The notes under the pieces were generated by a model. That model saw nothing but the letters and a program-made list of their open reading frames with translations, ran no database searches and was not told the DNA's origin. Below are positions 1-6,767 of a stretch of 40,072 nucleotides of DNA, piece by piece. How positions within the stretch are numbered: the first letter of the stretch is position 1; the number at the start of each line of letters is the position of its first letter. A program made the translations under genes and the position numbers. This DNA comes from an uncultured Bacteroidales bacterium (GTDB lineage: Bacteria; Bacteroidota; Bacteroidia; Bacteroidales; P3), in NCBI GenBank assembly GCA_937901525.1, contig CALDHX010000053.1, positions 1-40,072 of the forward strand, read 5' to 3'.

Positions 1-45
1 TTCTCAACAGAATGGTTTTTAAGAAAATATTGGGGTAAGATTTAA
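1..45 (+). CDS. C-terminal end of an unidentified protein (partial)
   Basis: Frame 1 is open from the window edge to a TAA at 43-45 and encodes 14 residues ending WFLRKYWGKI. Nothing can be said about its function. Only 26 bases separate its stop from the Dam methylase start, and no TAnnTTTG promoter is visible there, so the methylase cassette may be co-transcribed with this upstream gene. It could also be a chance open frame. Confidence 0.35.
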   Translation, partial: FSTEWFLRKYWGKI

Positions 46-71
46 AGAAAAAAAAAGCAAAGAAAAAATAA
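42..71 (+). repeat. A-rich GCAAAG repeat copy upstream of the methylase cassette
   Basis: One clear copy of the window's A-rich repeat (core GCAAAG at 57-62), preceded by a degenerate TTAAAG at 42-47. The spacing here is 15 rather than 21 bases. The stretch 51-68 matches 3241-3258 downstream of the cassette, so the three-gene cassette lies between copies of the same GCAAAG variant. The copy runs into the ATG of the Dam methylase. Confidence 0.6.
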
Positions 72-974
72 ATGATAAAAGCAAAACCTTTCATAAAATG
101 GGTTGGTGGAAAAGGGCAACTCATAGAACAACTTGAAGCATTGCTTCCAGCTGACTTTTCGGAAAGGGAAAATGTAACTTATATAGAGCCTTTTGTTGGT
201 GGAGGAGCTATGCTCTTTTATATGTTACAAAAATATCCAAACATAAAGTCTGCTGTAATAAATGATATAAATCCTGATTTGACTTTATGTTATCAGGTAG
301 TAAGAGATAATCCAAGTGAATTAATAAAATCTCTTGATTCTATTCAATCGGAGTATCATGCTTTGAAAACAGAAGATGAACGAAAAGACTATTTTCTTCA
401 ACAACGCAAAAGATTTAATGCTAAAAATCTAAATGCAATAGAGAATTGTACCTTATTTTTCTTTTTAAATAGGACTTGTTTTAATGGACTTTATAGAGTA
501 AATAAATCGGGAGAATTTAACGTTCCTTTTGGTAAATATACTATGCCGACTATTTGTGATAAGGCAACGATTTATGCAGACAGTGAGATTTTGCAAAAGG
601 TTGAGATTATGACAGGAGATTTTGAGCAGACTTTTAATAAAATAAATGGTAATACATTCTTTTATTTTGATCCCCCATATAGACCTTTGAGCAATACTTC
701 AAGTTTTAAGGACTATGCAAAAGAGGATTTTAATGATGATGCTCAAATTAGATTAAAATTGTTTTGTGATAAGTTAAATAAAATAGGTGTTAGCTTTATG
801 TTAAGCAATTCGGATTGTTTGGGTAAGAATAATGAAGACAGGTTTTTTGATGACTTGTTTATAGATTATAGAATTGAAAGAGTGTTTGCATCAAGAAACA
901 TTAATTCTATTGCATCACGAAGAGGTAAATTGACGGAAATAGTAGTAAATAATTACTATAAGTATTCATTTTAA
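72..974 (+). CDS. DNA adenine methyltransferase, Dam/DpnM family (GATC)
   Basis: An alpha-class N6-adenine DNA methyltransferase of 300 aa, the usual family length. The SAM-binding part shows KWVGGKGQL near residue 10 and FVGGG at residues 41-45. The catalytic motif is DPPY at residues 200-203, followed by the typical LSNT. The body (FNGLYRVNKSGEFNVPFGKY and the final RGKLTEIVVNNY) follows the pattern of the DpnII-system methylase DpnM, so GATC is the expected target. It is the first gene of a tight three-gene cassette, with the next ATG 34 bases downstream. It should protect host DNA from the cassette's effector. The specificity is inferred from family resemblance and was not tested. Confidence 0.93.
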   Translation: MIKAKPFIKWVGGKGQLIEQLEALLPADFSERENVTYIEPFVGGGAMLFYMLQKYPNIKSAVINDINPDLTLCYQVVRDNPSELIKSLDSIQSEYHALKTEDERKDYFLQQRKRFNAKNLNAIENCTLFFFLNRTCFNGLYRVNKSGEFNVPFGKYTMPTICDKATIYADSEILQKVEIMTGDFEQTFNKINGNTFFYFDPPYRPLSNTSSFKDYAKEDFNDDAQIRLKLFCDKLNKIGVSFMLSNSDCLGKNNEDRFFDDLFIDYRIERVFASRNINSIASRRGKLTEIVVNNYYKYSF

Positions 975-1008
975 ATAAAAATAGAGGTTATTGAAAAATA
1001 AAAAAAAC

Positions 1009-2337
1009 ATGGAAAAGTTTAGAATTTTTTGTGACGAAATAAAAGAAATAATAGAAAATCAATCTCATTTAGATATTGAGTTAGCAAGAGATGTAATTAG
1101 TAAATTAAATGAATATCTTTACACTAATTATTCCGAGATAGGAACTATTGAAAAATTTGGAACTACATTTGATTTTTTTTCAGATTTTCATAAATTTTGG
1201 CATACTCATCATAAAGAAATATTAGGATGCGTTATAGATGAAACTAATTGCGAAAAAGTAGCTGATGTGCTACACGATGTTTATTTACAAACAAATACAA
1301 AAGCTTTCAAATCACTATGGGATACCTGTGGATTATCAAATGAAGATGTATGTAGAATTCGTATGCTCACAGCTAATCAAGATTTTAGAGGCTCACGTGA
1401 GTTTGAGGAATTTGCCGAAGTTTTTAATGTTGATTATACTATTTTTGATGAAAATAAAATTAAAGATACTCCAGATAAATTTCTAAGTGCAATAGGTATA
1501 TCTAAACTTTCTCAAAATGACAAGAGAGTAGATTACGCACAAAATATTGCAAAATTTATATTATCACATGATTGTTCTCCTTTTGAAATTATTGATAAAT
1601 ATAATCGTAACATCTCTAATCTTAGAGATGCTTTAATTAATAACAATCTAGGCTATGGCAATAAAAAAGCAGATATGTTTCTTAGAGATATGGTGGTATT
1701 AGGTATTTGGTCTAATGTAGATGGGTTTGAAAAGATAAATGTTGCTAGTGATGTAAATACAATAAAAGTTGCTTTACGAACAGGAATAATACAAACAAAG
1801 ATTCCTTTAGTTTCAAGTTTTCTTGATATTTTTTGTTATCAATATGAATATATTGATGAAATAAATGCACAAGCATGGAGAAAAGTATGGGAAATTTGGA
1901 GCCAAAAATATCCAAATGAAAAAATTGACAGTCCTTGCCTTTTAGATTATTTCATTTACAATGTAGTAGGCAAACAGTTTTGTAAAGAGATATTAACTAT
2001 CTTCAAAGGTAATAATTGCGACCACGTATTTAAATGGCATTCTGGAAAAAATAAAACATGCCAAACTTGTCATAAACAAGGAAATAAAGGACAAACAGCT
2101 CATGTAATAAATAAAGTTCTTCCATGTTGTGATGAAGAAGGGTATATTGCCATATTACAATCAGAGTATGTTAAAGGATTGCCTGAAGAACAAAAAATAA
2201 CCAAATGTCCATTTATTGATATTTGTACAAACAAAAGACATTTGATGCCACCTAAATCTATTAGTATAATGGGGCAGACAGGATGGACTACTGCCTATAG
2301 TAAAAAAGGCGAAGGTGGAGGTGGTTTGATGGCTTAA
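1009..2337 (+). CDS. HhH-GPD (DNA glycosylase)-like protein in the endonuclease slot of a Dpn-type cassette
   Basis: A 442-aa protein of unassigned function; the ATG at 1009 is preferred over an in-frame TTG at 991. It does not resemble the DpnII/MboI nucleases expected between these two methylases, and no PD-(D/E)XK motif was found. Residues 215-228 (GYGNKKADMFLRDM) match the helix-hairpin-helix of EndoIII/OGG1-type glycosylases, with K219 at the place of the catalytic lysine. Residues 245-259 (VASDVNTIKVALRTG) match the following V-D-x-H segment, with D248 as the candidate catalytic aspartate. The C-terminal third has seven cysteines (337, 351, 354, 373, 374, 400, 406). CPFIDIC resembles the last two ligands of the FeS loop in EndoIII/MutY, but the full spacing differs. 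The tail is rich in glycine and lysine. A restriction glycosylase or an associated repair enzyme are both possible. Confidence 0.6.
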   Translation: MEKFRIFCDEIKEIIENQSHLDIELARDVISKLNEYLYTNYSEIGTIEKFGTTFDFFSDFHKFWHTHHKEILGCVIDETNCEKVADVLHDVYLQTNTKAFKSLWDTCGLSNEDVCRIRMLTANQDFRGSREFEEFAEVFNVDYTIFDENKIKDTPDKFLSAIGISKLSQNDKRVDYAQNIAKFILSHDCSPFEIIDKYNRNISNLRDALINNNLGYGNKKADMFLRDMVVLGIWSNVDGFEKINVASDVNTIKVALRTGIIQTKIPLVSSFLDIFCYQYEYIDEINAQAWRKVWEIWSQKYPNEKIDSPCLLDYFIYNVVGKQFCKEILTIFKGNNCDHVFKWHSGKNKTCQTCHKQGNKGQTAHVINKVLPCCDEEGYIAILQSEYVKGLPEEQKITKCPFIDICTNKRHLMPPKSISIMGQTGWTTAYSKKGEGGGGLMA

Positions 2338-2347
2338 ATGTATAATA

Positions 2348-3223
2348 ATGCTTAAGTCTTACTATAAATCACAAAATAGAGATTTTACTCTTTTGCATGG
2401 TGATTGTTTCCAATTACTTAAAGAGTTTGATTTTAAGTTTAATTGCATTTTTGCAGATCCGCCATACTTTCTTTCCAATGGAGGAATAAGCGTTCAATCG
2501 GGTAAAATCGTAAATGTAGATAAAGGAGATTGGGATAAAGGCAAAAGTTTGCAAGAAATGATGGATTTTAATCTTGAATGGCTCAAACTTTGCAAGGACA
2601 AACTCAAAGATAATGGCACAATTTGGATTTCTGGCACTTATCACAATATTTTTTCTATTGAAAATTGTTTAAGAGAGTTAGGTTACAAAATCTTAAACAT
2701 AATAACGTGGGTAAAAACTAATCCACCTCCTAACATTTCTTGTCGATACTTTACTTATAGTACAGAATTTATAATTTGGGCTCGCAAAAGCGAAAAAAAA
2801 CCTCATTATTTCAATTATGATTTAATGAAACAAATAAACAATAACAAACAAATGACAGATGTTTGGCATTTACCTGCTATTGCATCTTGGGAAAAATCGT
2901 GTAGAAAACACCCTACTCAAAAACCAATCAACTTGTTGGCAAGAATAATAATGGCCTCTACTCAACCAAATGAATGGATTCTTGATCCTTTTTGTGGTAG
3001 TGCCACAACGGGTATTGCAGCTAATTTATTAGGAAGAAGATTTTTAGGAATAGAACAAGAAGAAGAATTTGTAAAAATAAGTAAAAACAGACGTGAAGAA
3101 ATCGAAAATTTCAATATTTTTCAACATTACTATCACAAAATCAAAGATTTAAAACTCTTAAATCAAGACACTCTTCTACTTAATGAAGATTCAAATAACG
3201 CTTATGGCGATTTACCTTTTTAA
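2348..3223 (+). CDS. DpnA-type adenine-specific DNA methyltransferase
   Basis: A beta-class amino-methyltransferase of 291 aa: the catalytic DPPY (residues 37-40) precedes the SAM-binding DPFCGS (213-218). The stretches FADPPYFLSNGG, DKGDWDK, CRYFTYSTE and KHPTQKP closely follow DpnA, the second methylase of the Streptococcus DpnII system. DpnA also methylates single-stranded GATC DNA and protects incoming transforming plasmids. The ATG lies 10 bases after the stop of the glycosylase-like gene, so the three genes are almost certainly one operon in the order methylase, effector, methylase, as in MboI. Two m6A methylases with likely GATC specificity argue that the middle protein acts on GATC sites or on unmodified DNA. 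The C-terminal 40 residues are less conserved. Confidence 0.92.
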   Translation: MLKSYYKSQNRDFTLLHGDCFQLLKEFDFKFNCIFADPPYFLSNGGISVQSGKIVNVDKGDWDKGKSLQEMMDFNLEWLKLCKDKLKDNGTIWISGTYHNIFSIENCLRELGYKILNIITWVKTNPPPNISCRYFTYSTEFIIWARKSEKKPHYFNYDLMKQINNNKQMTDVWHLPAIASWEKSCRKHPTQKPINLLARIIMASTQPNEWILDPFCGSATTGIAANLLGRRFLGIEQEEEFVKISKNRREEIENFNIFQHYYHKIKDLKLLNQDTLLLNEDSNNAYGDLPF

Positions 3224-3225
3224 AA

Positions 3226-3303
3226 TCAAAGAAAAAATAAAAAAAAGCAAAGAAAAAAATAAAAAAAGCAAAGAAAAAAAATATTTTTTCTTTGCTTTTT
3301 TTT
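3226..3303. repeat. 21-bp A-rich tandem repeat, three direct units plus one inverted copy
   Basis: The core (T/G)CAAAG begins at 3226, 3247 and 3268, an exact 21-base period. A final inverted core, CTTTGC, lies at 3290-3295. Units are A-rich apart from the core and scattered T bases. It fills the gap between the convergent dpnA-like gene and the PLP enzyme. Confidence 0.85.
3268..3303. terminator. Bidirectional intrinsic terminator formed by the inverted repeat copy
   Basis: Arms 3268-3279 and 3284-3295 are perfectly complementary (12 bp) around an AATA loop. Runs of A on the left and T on the right let it work in both directions between converging genes. It is built from the 21-bp repeat unit. 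Confidence 0.75.
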
Positions 3304-3324
3304 GATTAAAATCAACGTTTATTT

Positions 3325-4527
3325 TTAGATGAAGTTGATTTCTTTTAATGCTTCTTGGATTAATTGGAATGTGTGTTCCATATCGTTGTCCAAACCTACT
3401 GAATAACGTACTAATCCTTCGCTCATACCCATTTTCTTTTGTACTTCTTCTGGTACTTCTGATGATGTTGATTTTCCTGAGCAAGAGAATAATGTACGGA
3501 AGTAGCCTAATGATACTGCTAAGTAACCAACTCCTTTGTTTTGCATTGCTTCCATGAATTGATTTGCACGGTCTGCTGTTCCAAGGTCAATAGCTATCAT
3601 TCCACCGTAACCATATCCTTCGTTCATTTGAGCAGTCATTAAAGCGTGATCTATGTGATCTTCATTTCCTGGATAGTTTGCTTTTATTCCTATTTCGTTA
3701 AATCTCTTAGAAAGGTATGCTGCATTCTTAGAGTGTTGTTGCATACGAATGTGTAATGTGTAAAGATTTTTCAAAATAGAAGTTGAACGGAAAGAATCTA
3801 AGACTGGTCCTAATAACATTGCTGTTCCGTCATTTACATCTATCATTGCGTTGATTGTTGCAGCGTCTGCACAGATTGCTCCTGCTACACAGTCATTCTT
3901 TCCATTAACAAATTTTGTCATTGAGTAGATTACAACGTCTGCTCCTAATTTATATGGAGAGAATATCATTGGTGTGAATGTGTTATCTACTAATAATTTT
4001 GCTCCTCCGTTAGATGCGATTTCTTTTAAGCCAGCTATGTTTGCTATTCTTAACAAAGGATTTGACATAAGTTCTGTATAAACAACTTTTGTATTAGGAC
4101 GCATTGCTGCTTTTACTTCTTCAAGGTTTGTTGTGTCTACAAAAGTTACTTCAACTCCGTATCTAACGATATAGTTCTTTAAGAATGCGAATGTTCCTCC
4201 GTAAACTGTTTGAGAAGCCACGCAGTGATCGCCTGCTTTTAAGAAGTGCATTAAAGAACATGTGATTGCAGCCATTCCTGAGCCTGTTACCCAAGCTGCT
4301 TCTGTACCTTCCATTGCTGCAAGTGCTTGACATAATGAAAAGTTTGATGGATTCCAATGGCGTGAATATAGATAGTATCCTTCTGTTTCGCCATGGAAAG
4401 TATCTGTCATTGTTTGTCCGTATGGGAAAGTGAAGGTTGCTGAATCGTTTATGTTAGGATTTACTCCTCTTTCAGGAGAAATGCTTTGTACAGCGCTGAT
4501 TGCTGTTGCTGGATCAAATTTTTTCAT
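3325..4527 (-). CDS. PLP-dependent trans-sulfuration family enzyme (cystathionine gamma-synthase / methionine gamma-lyase-like)
   Basis: A 400-aa fold-type I PLP enzyme of the Cys/Met metabolism family. It has the YSRHWNP cofactor-phosphate segment (55-61), GSGMAAI (82-88), VDNTF with the PLP-ring aspartate D181, and Schiff-base lysine K205 in SMTKFVNG. Members make or break C-S bonds in cystathionine, homocysteine, methionine or cysteine. In methionine gamma-lyases the motif near residue 111 reads YGCT with an active-site cysteine; here it is YGGT. A strict methionine gamma-lyase is therefore less likely, and the substrate cannot be assigned. It starts 28 bases after the fabG stop with no promoter in between, so the two are probably co-transcribed. 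It ends against a bidirectional terminator. Confidence 0.88.
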   Translation of the reverse strand: MKKFDPATAISAVQSISPERGVNPNINDSATFTFPYGQTMTDTFHGETEGYYLYSRHWNPSNFSLCQALAAMEGTEAAWVTGSGMAAITCSLMHFLKAGDHCVASQTVYGGTFAFLKNYIVRYGVEVTFVDTTNLEEVKAAMRPNTKVVYTELMSNPLLRIANIAGLKEIASNGGAKLLVDNTFTPMIFSPYKLGADVVIYSMTKFVNGKNDCVAGAICADAATINAMIDVNDGTAMLLGPVLDSFRSTSILKNLYTLHIRMQQHSKNAAYLSKRFNEIGIKANYPGNEDHIDHALMTAQMNEGYGYGGMIAIDLGTADRANQFMEAMQNKGVGYLAVSLGYFRTLFSCSGKSTSSEVPEEVQKKMGMSEGLVRYSVGLDNDMEHTFQLIQEALKEINFI

Positions 4528-4555
4528 ATCTCTATTATTTTTTTATTTATTTTTT

Positions 4556-5302
4556 CTAACAATTCATTGCTCCACAAACGTGAATTACTTGTCCGCTTAC
4601 GTATGAACTTAAATCAGATGCTAAGAAAACGCATGCTTTTGCTACTTCTTCTGGTTTTCCTCCTCTTCTTAATGGAATTTTTTCTTCCCAACCTTTTCTT
4701 ACTTCTTCTGAAAGTTGTGCTGTCATATCTGTTATGATAAATCCTGGTGCTATTGCGTTGCAACGGATATTGCGTGAGCCTAATTCTTTTGCGATACTCT
4801 TTGTAAATCCTATGATTCCTGCTTTTGAAGCTGAGTAATTGCTTTGTCCTGCATTACCACTTACTCCTACAACGCTACTCATATTGATTATTGAACCACT
4901 TCTTTGTTTCAACATAACTTTTTGACAAGCGTGTGTAAGGTTAAATATACTTTTTAGGTTTACATTGATAACTAAATCCCAATCTTGCTCGCTCATTCTC
5001 ATAAGCAAGTTATCTCTTGTTATACCTGCGTTATTTACAAGCACGTCTATTCTTCCAAATTCTTTAACTACTTTTTCTACAAGTAAGGCGCTATCTTCAA
5101 AAGATGCTGCATTTGAAGCGTATCCTTTTGCTTTAACGCCTAATGCTGTTAGTTCTTTTTCGCAAGCTAACATATTTTCATCTTCTCTTACGTCTGTGAA
5201 TGCTATATTACAGCCTTGTTTTGCAAATTCTAATGCTATTGCTTTTCCGATTCCACGAGATGCTCCTGTGATTAGGGCAACTTTTTCTTCAAGTAATTTC
5301 AT
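4556..5302 (-). CDS. fabG: 3-oxoacyl-[acyl-carrier-protein] reductase
   Basis: A 248-aa classical short-chain dehydrogenase. The NADP-binding motif TGASRGIG is at residues 12-19 and NNAG at about 90-93, with catalytic Ser142/143, Tyr156 and Lys160 (YSASK). ITRDNLLMRM is characteristic of FabG, which reduces 3-oxoacyl-ACP in fatty acid elongation in the cytoplasm. Other SDRs share the fold, but this combination and the length fit FabG well. It is the first gene of a leftward pair with the PLP enzyme and has a TACATTTG -7 element about 30 bases upstream of its ATG. Confidence 0.92.
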   Translation of the reverse strand: MKLLEEKVALITGASRGIGKAIALEFAKQGCNIAFTDVREDENMLACEKELTALGVKAKGYASNAASFEDSALLVEKVVKEFGRIDVLVNNAGITRDNLLMRMSEQDWDLVINVNLKSIFNLTHACQKVMLKQRSGSIINMSSVVGVSGNAGQSNYSASKAGIIGFTKSIAKELGSRNIRCNAIAPGFIITDMTAQLSEEVRKGWEEKIPLRRGGKPEEVAKACVFLASDLSSYVSGQVIHVCGAMNC

Positions 5303-5331
5303 TTCTAATTTATTTTTTGTTTAGTTTTTTG

Positions 5332-5339
5332 CAAATGTA
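5332..5339 (-). promoter_or_regulatory. Bacteroidetes-type -7 element (TACATTTG) for fabG
   Basis: On the minus strand the bases read TACATTTG, matching TAnnTTTG, about 30 bases upstream of the fabG ATG. No well-spaced -33 TTTG is evident. It is divergent with the element at 5387. Confidence 0.55.
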
Positions 5340-5386
5340 CGAACATTTTTCAAAAAACTAAGTTTTTTTCTTTGAAAAAAGGATTG

Positions 5387-5394
5387 TATATTTG
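5387..5394 (+). promoter_or_regulatory. Bacteroidetes-type -7 element (TATATTTG) for the membrane protein and panC
   Basis: TATATTTG lies 11 bases before the GTAAAT-containing start region (ATG at 5406 or 5415). This implies a very short leader. It probably drives both the membrane protein and panC. Confidence 0.6.
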
Positions 5395-5405
5395 CAATTC
5401 AAATA

Positions 5406-5918
5406 ATGGTAAATATGAAAATATACAAAATCAACTTAAATGACGATTCTCCCTCTCCAAAAAAAGGAAGGTTTTGGATTAAGGTTGTAATTATGTCGAT
5501 TTCTATTTTGATTGCAAGTTATTTATTTAACTTCGTTCAAATCAGTTCTTTTATTACTGCTATTATTTCTGCTCTTGTAATTAGTTTGCTTAACGTTTTT
5601 TTGAAACCTATCTTAAAACTTTTATCGGCTCCTTTGATTTTGATGAGTTTTGGCTTGTTTCAACTCTTTATAAATGCGTTTATAATACTTTTAACATCGT
5701 ATTTAATAACAGATTTCAAGGTTGAGAGCTTTTCTGATGCTTTTTGGTTTAGTATTGTAATTACAATAATAAATTTCTTATTGGAAATTCCAGAAAAAGT
5801 GCAAAGAATCAAGAGGAATTTCTCTCCTCAAAACGAAAATCAAATTAAGGAGAACGAAGAATTTACATCTTACGAAGAGGTTGAAGAAGATAATAATGAA
5901 GATGTTAATCAAAAATAA
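5406..5918 (+). CDS. Small membrane protein of the phage-holin-superfamily-IV/YvlD type
   Basis: A 170-aa protein (161-170 depending on start) with four hydrophobic stretches between about residues 25 and 130, then an acidic, Asn/Glu-rich tail. The central NVFLKPILKLLSAPL is typical of the PF04020-like family (YvlD, called four-TM phage holin by similarity), whose function is not established. Nothing around it is phage-derived, so the holin label should not be read as lysis. Its start is either ATG 5406 or ATG 5415; the promoter at 5387-5394 allows both. It sits 12 bases ahead of panC and is probably co-transcribed with it. Confidence 0.75.
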   Translation: MVNMKIYKINLNDDSPSPKKGRFWIKVVIMSISILIASYLFNFVQISSFITAIISALVISLLNVFLKPILKLLSAPLILMSFGLFQLFINAFIILLTSYLITDFKVESFSDAFWFSIVITIINFLLEIPEKVQRIKRNFSPQNENQIKENEEFTSYEEVEEDNNEDVNQK

Positions 5919-5930
5919 TATATAATCATT

Positions 5931-6767
5931 ATGCAAGTTTGTTATAAAATTGATGAATTATTGTCTTGTGTAGAAAATTTTAAACAAGATGGTAAAACTA
6001 TTGGTCTTTTGCCTACTATGGGGGCTTTACATCAAGGACATTTATCCTTAGCAAAAAGAGCAAAGGCAGAAAATGATGTTTTGATTTGTAGTGTTTTTGT
6101 AAATCCTATTCAATTTAATAATAAAGAGGATTTAGAAAAATACCCAAGGGACTTAGAGCGTGATATAAAATTATTAGAAGAGATAAATTGTGATGTTGTC
6201 TTTGCTCCAAGTGCAGAAGAAGTGTATGCAGAAGAGCCAGAATTTACTTATAGTTTTGGAAGTTTAGAGAATGTTTTGGAAGGCCCACAACGCCCTGGAC
6301 ATTTCAATGGAGTTGCGACAATTGTTCATAAATTATTTAATTGGTCTAAGGCAGATAGGGCTTATTTCGGTGAAAAGGATTTCCAACAAGTAGCAATAGT
6401 AAAAGATTTAGTTAGACAATTTTCTATTCCTATTGAAATTGTAGAATGTCCTATTTATAGAGATGAAGATGGCTTAGCTACAAGTTCAAGAAATGTACGT
6501 CTTTCACCTCAGGCACGAGCAATTGCTCCAAAGATTCATGAAATCCTTTTAAAATCTGCTTCTTTAATGAAAACACTTTCAATATCGCAAGTTAAAGGTT
6601 ATGTGGAAGGTGAATTTAAAATGAGAAAAGAATTTACCTTAGAATACTTTGAAATTGTTGATGCAAAGACTCTTCAACCTGTTACATTAAAGGGCGATAA
6701 CAAAATAGTTGGTTGCGTTGCTGTTTGGTTAGATGGAGTTAGATTAATTGATATTCAAAAGTATTAA
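5931..6767 (+). CDS. panC: Pantothenate synthetase (pantoate--beta-alanine ligase)
   Basis: A cytoplasmic 278-aa enzyme that joins pantoate and beta-alanine using ATP, the last step of vitamin B5 synthesis. The N-terminal LLPTMGALHQGHLSL (residues 26-40) contains the nucleotidyl-transferase HxGH motif. FVNPIQFN, KYPRDLERD, the PGHF/GVAT region, YFGEKDFQQ and the TSSRNVRLS loop are all family signatures. Length and start are normal. Its stop codon directly abuts the stop of the converging uvrA gene, leaving no room for a separate terminator. Confidence 0.97.
   Translation: MQVCYKIDELLSCVENFKQDGKTIGLLPTMGALHQGHLSLAKRAKAENDVLICSVFVNPIQFNNKEDLEKYPRDLERDIKLLEEINCDVVFAPSAEEVYAEEPEFTYSFGSLENVLEGPQRPGHFNGVATIVHKLFNWSKADRAYFGEKDFQQVAIVKDLVRQFSIPIEIVECPIYRDEDGLATSSRNVRLSPQARAIAPKIHEILLKSASLMKTLSISQVKGYVEGEFKMRKEFTLEYFEIVDAKTLQPVTLKGDNKIVGCVAVWLDGVRLIDIQKY

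Noticed and set aside
669..674. GATC sites inside the DPPY codons of both methylase genes as a regulatory feature
   Set aside because: GAT followed by CC is simply how Asp-Pro is encoded with these codons, so GATC arises automatically.
991..1008. TTG start extending the glycosylase-like protein by six residues
   Set aside because: The codons are A-rich leader-like sequence, and ATG 1009 begins the plausible helix MEKFRIF.
5406..5918. Phage holin or prophage remnant
   Set aside because: The family carries a holin name by similarity only; neighbours are fatty-acid and vitamin genes and no phage genes occur.
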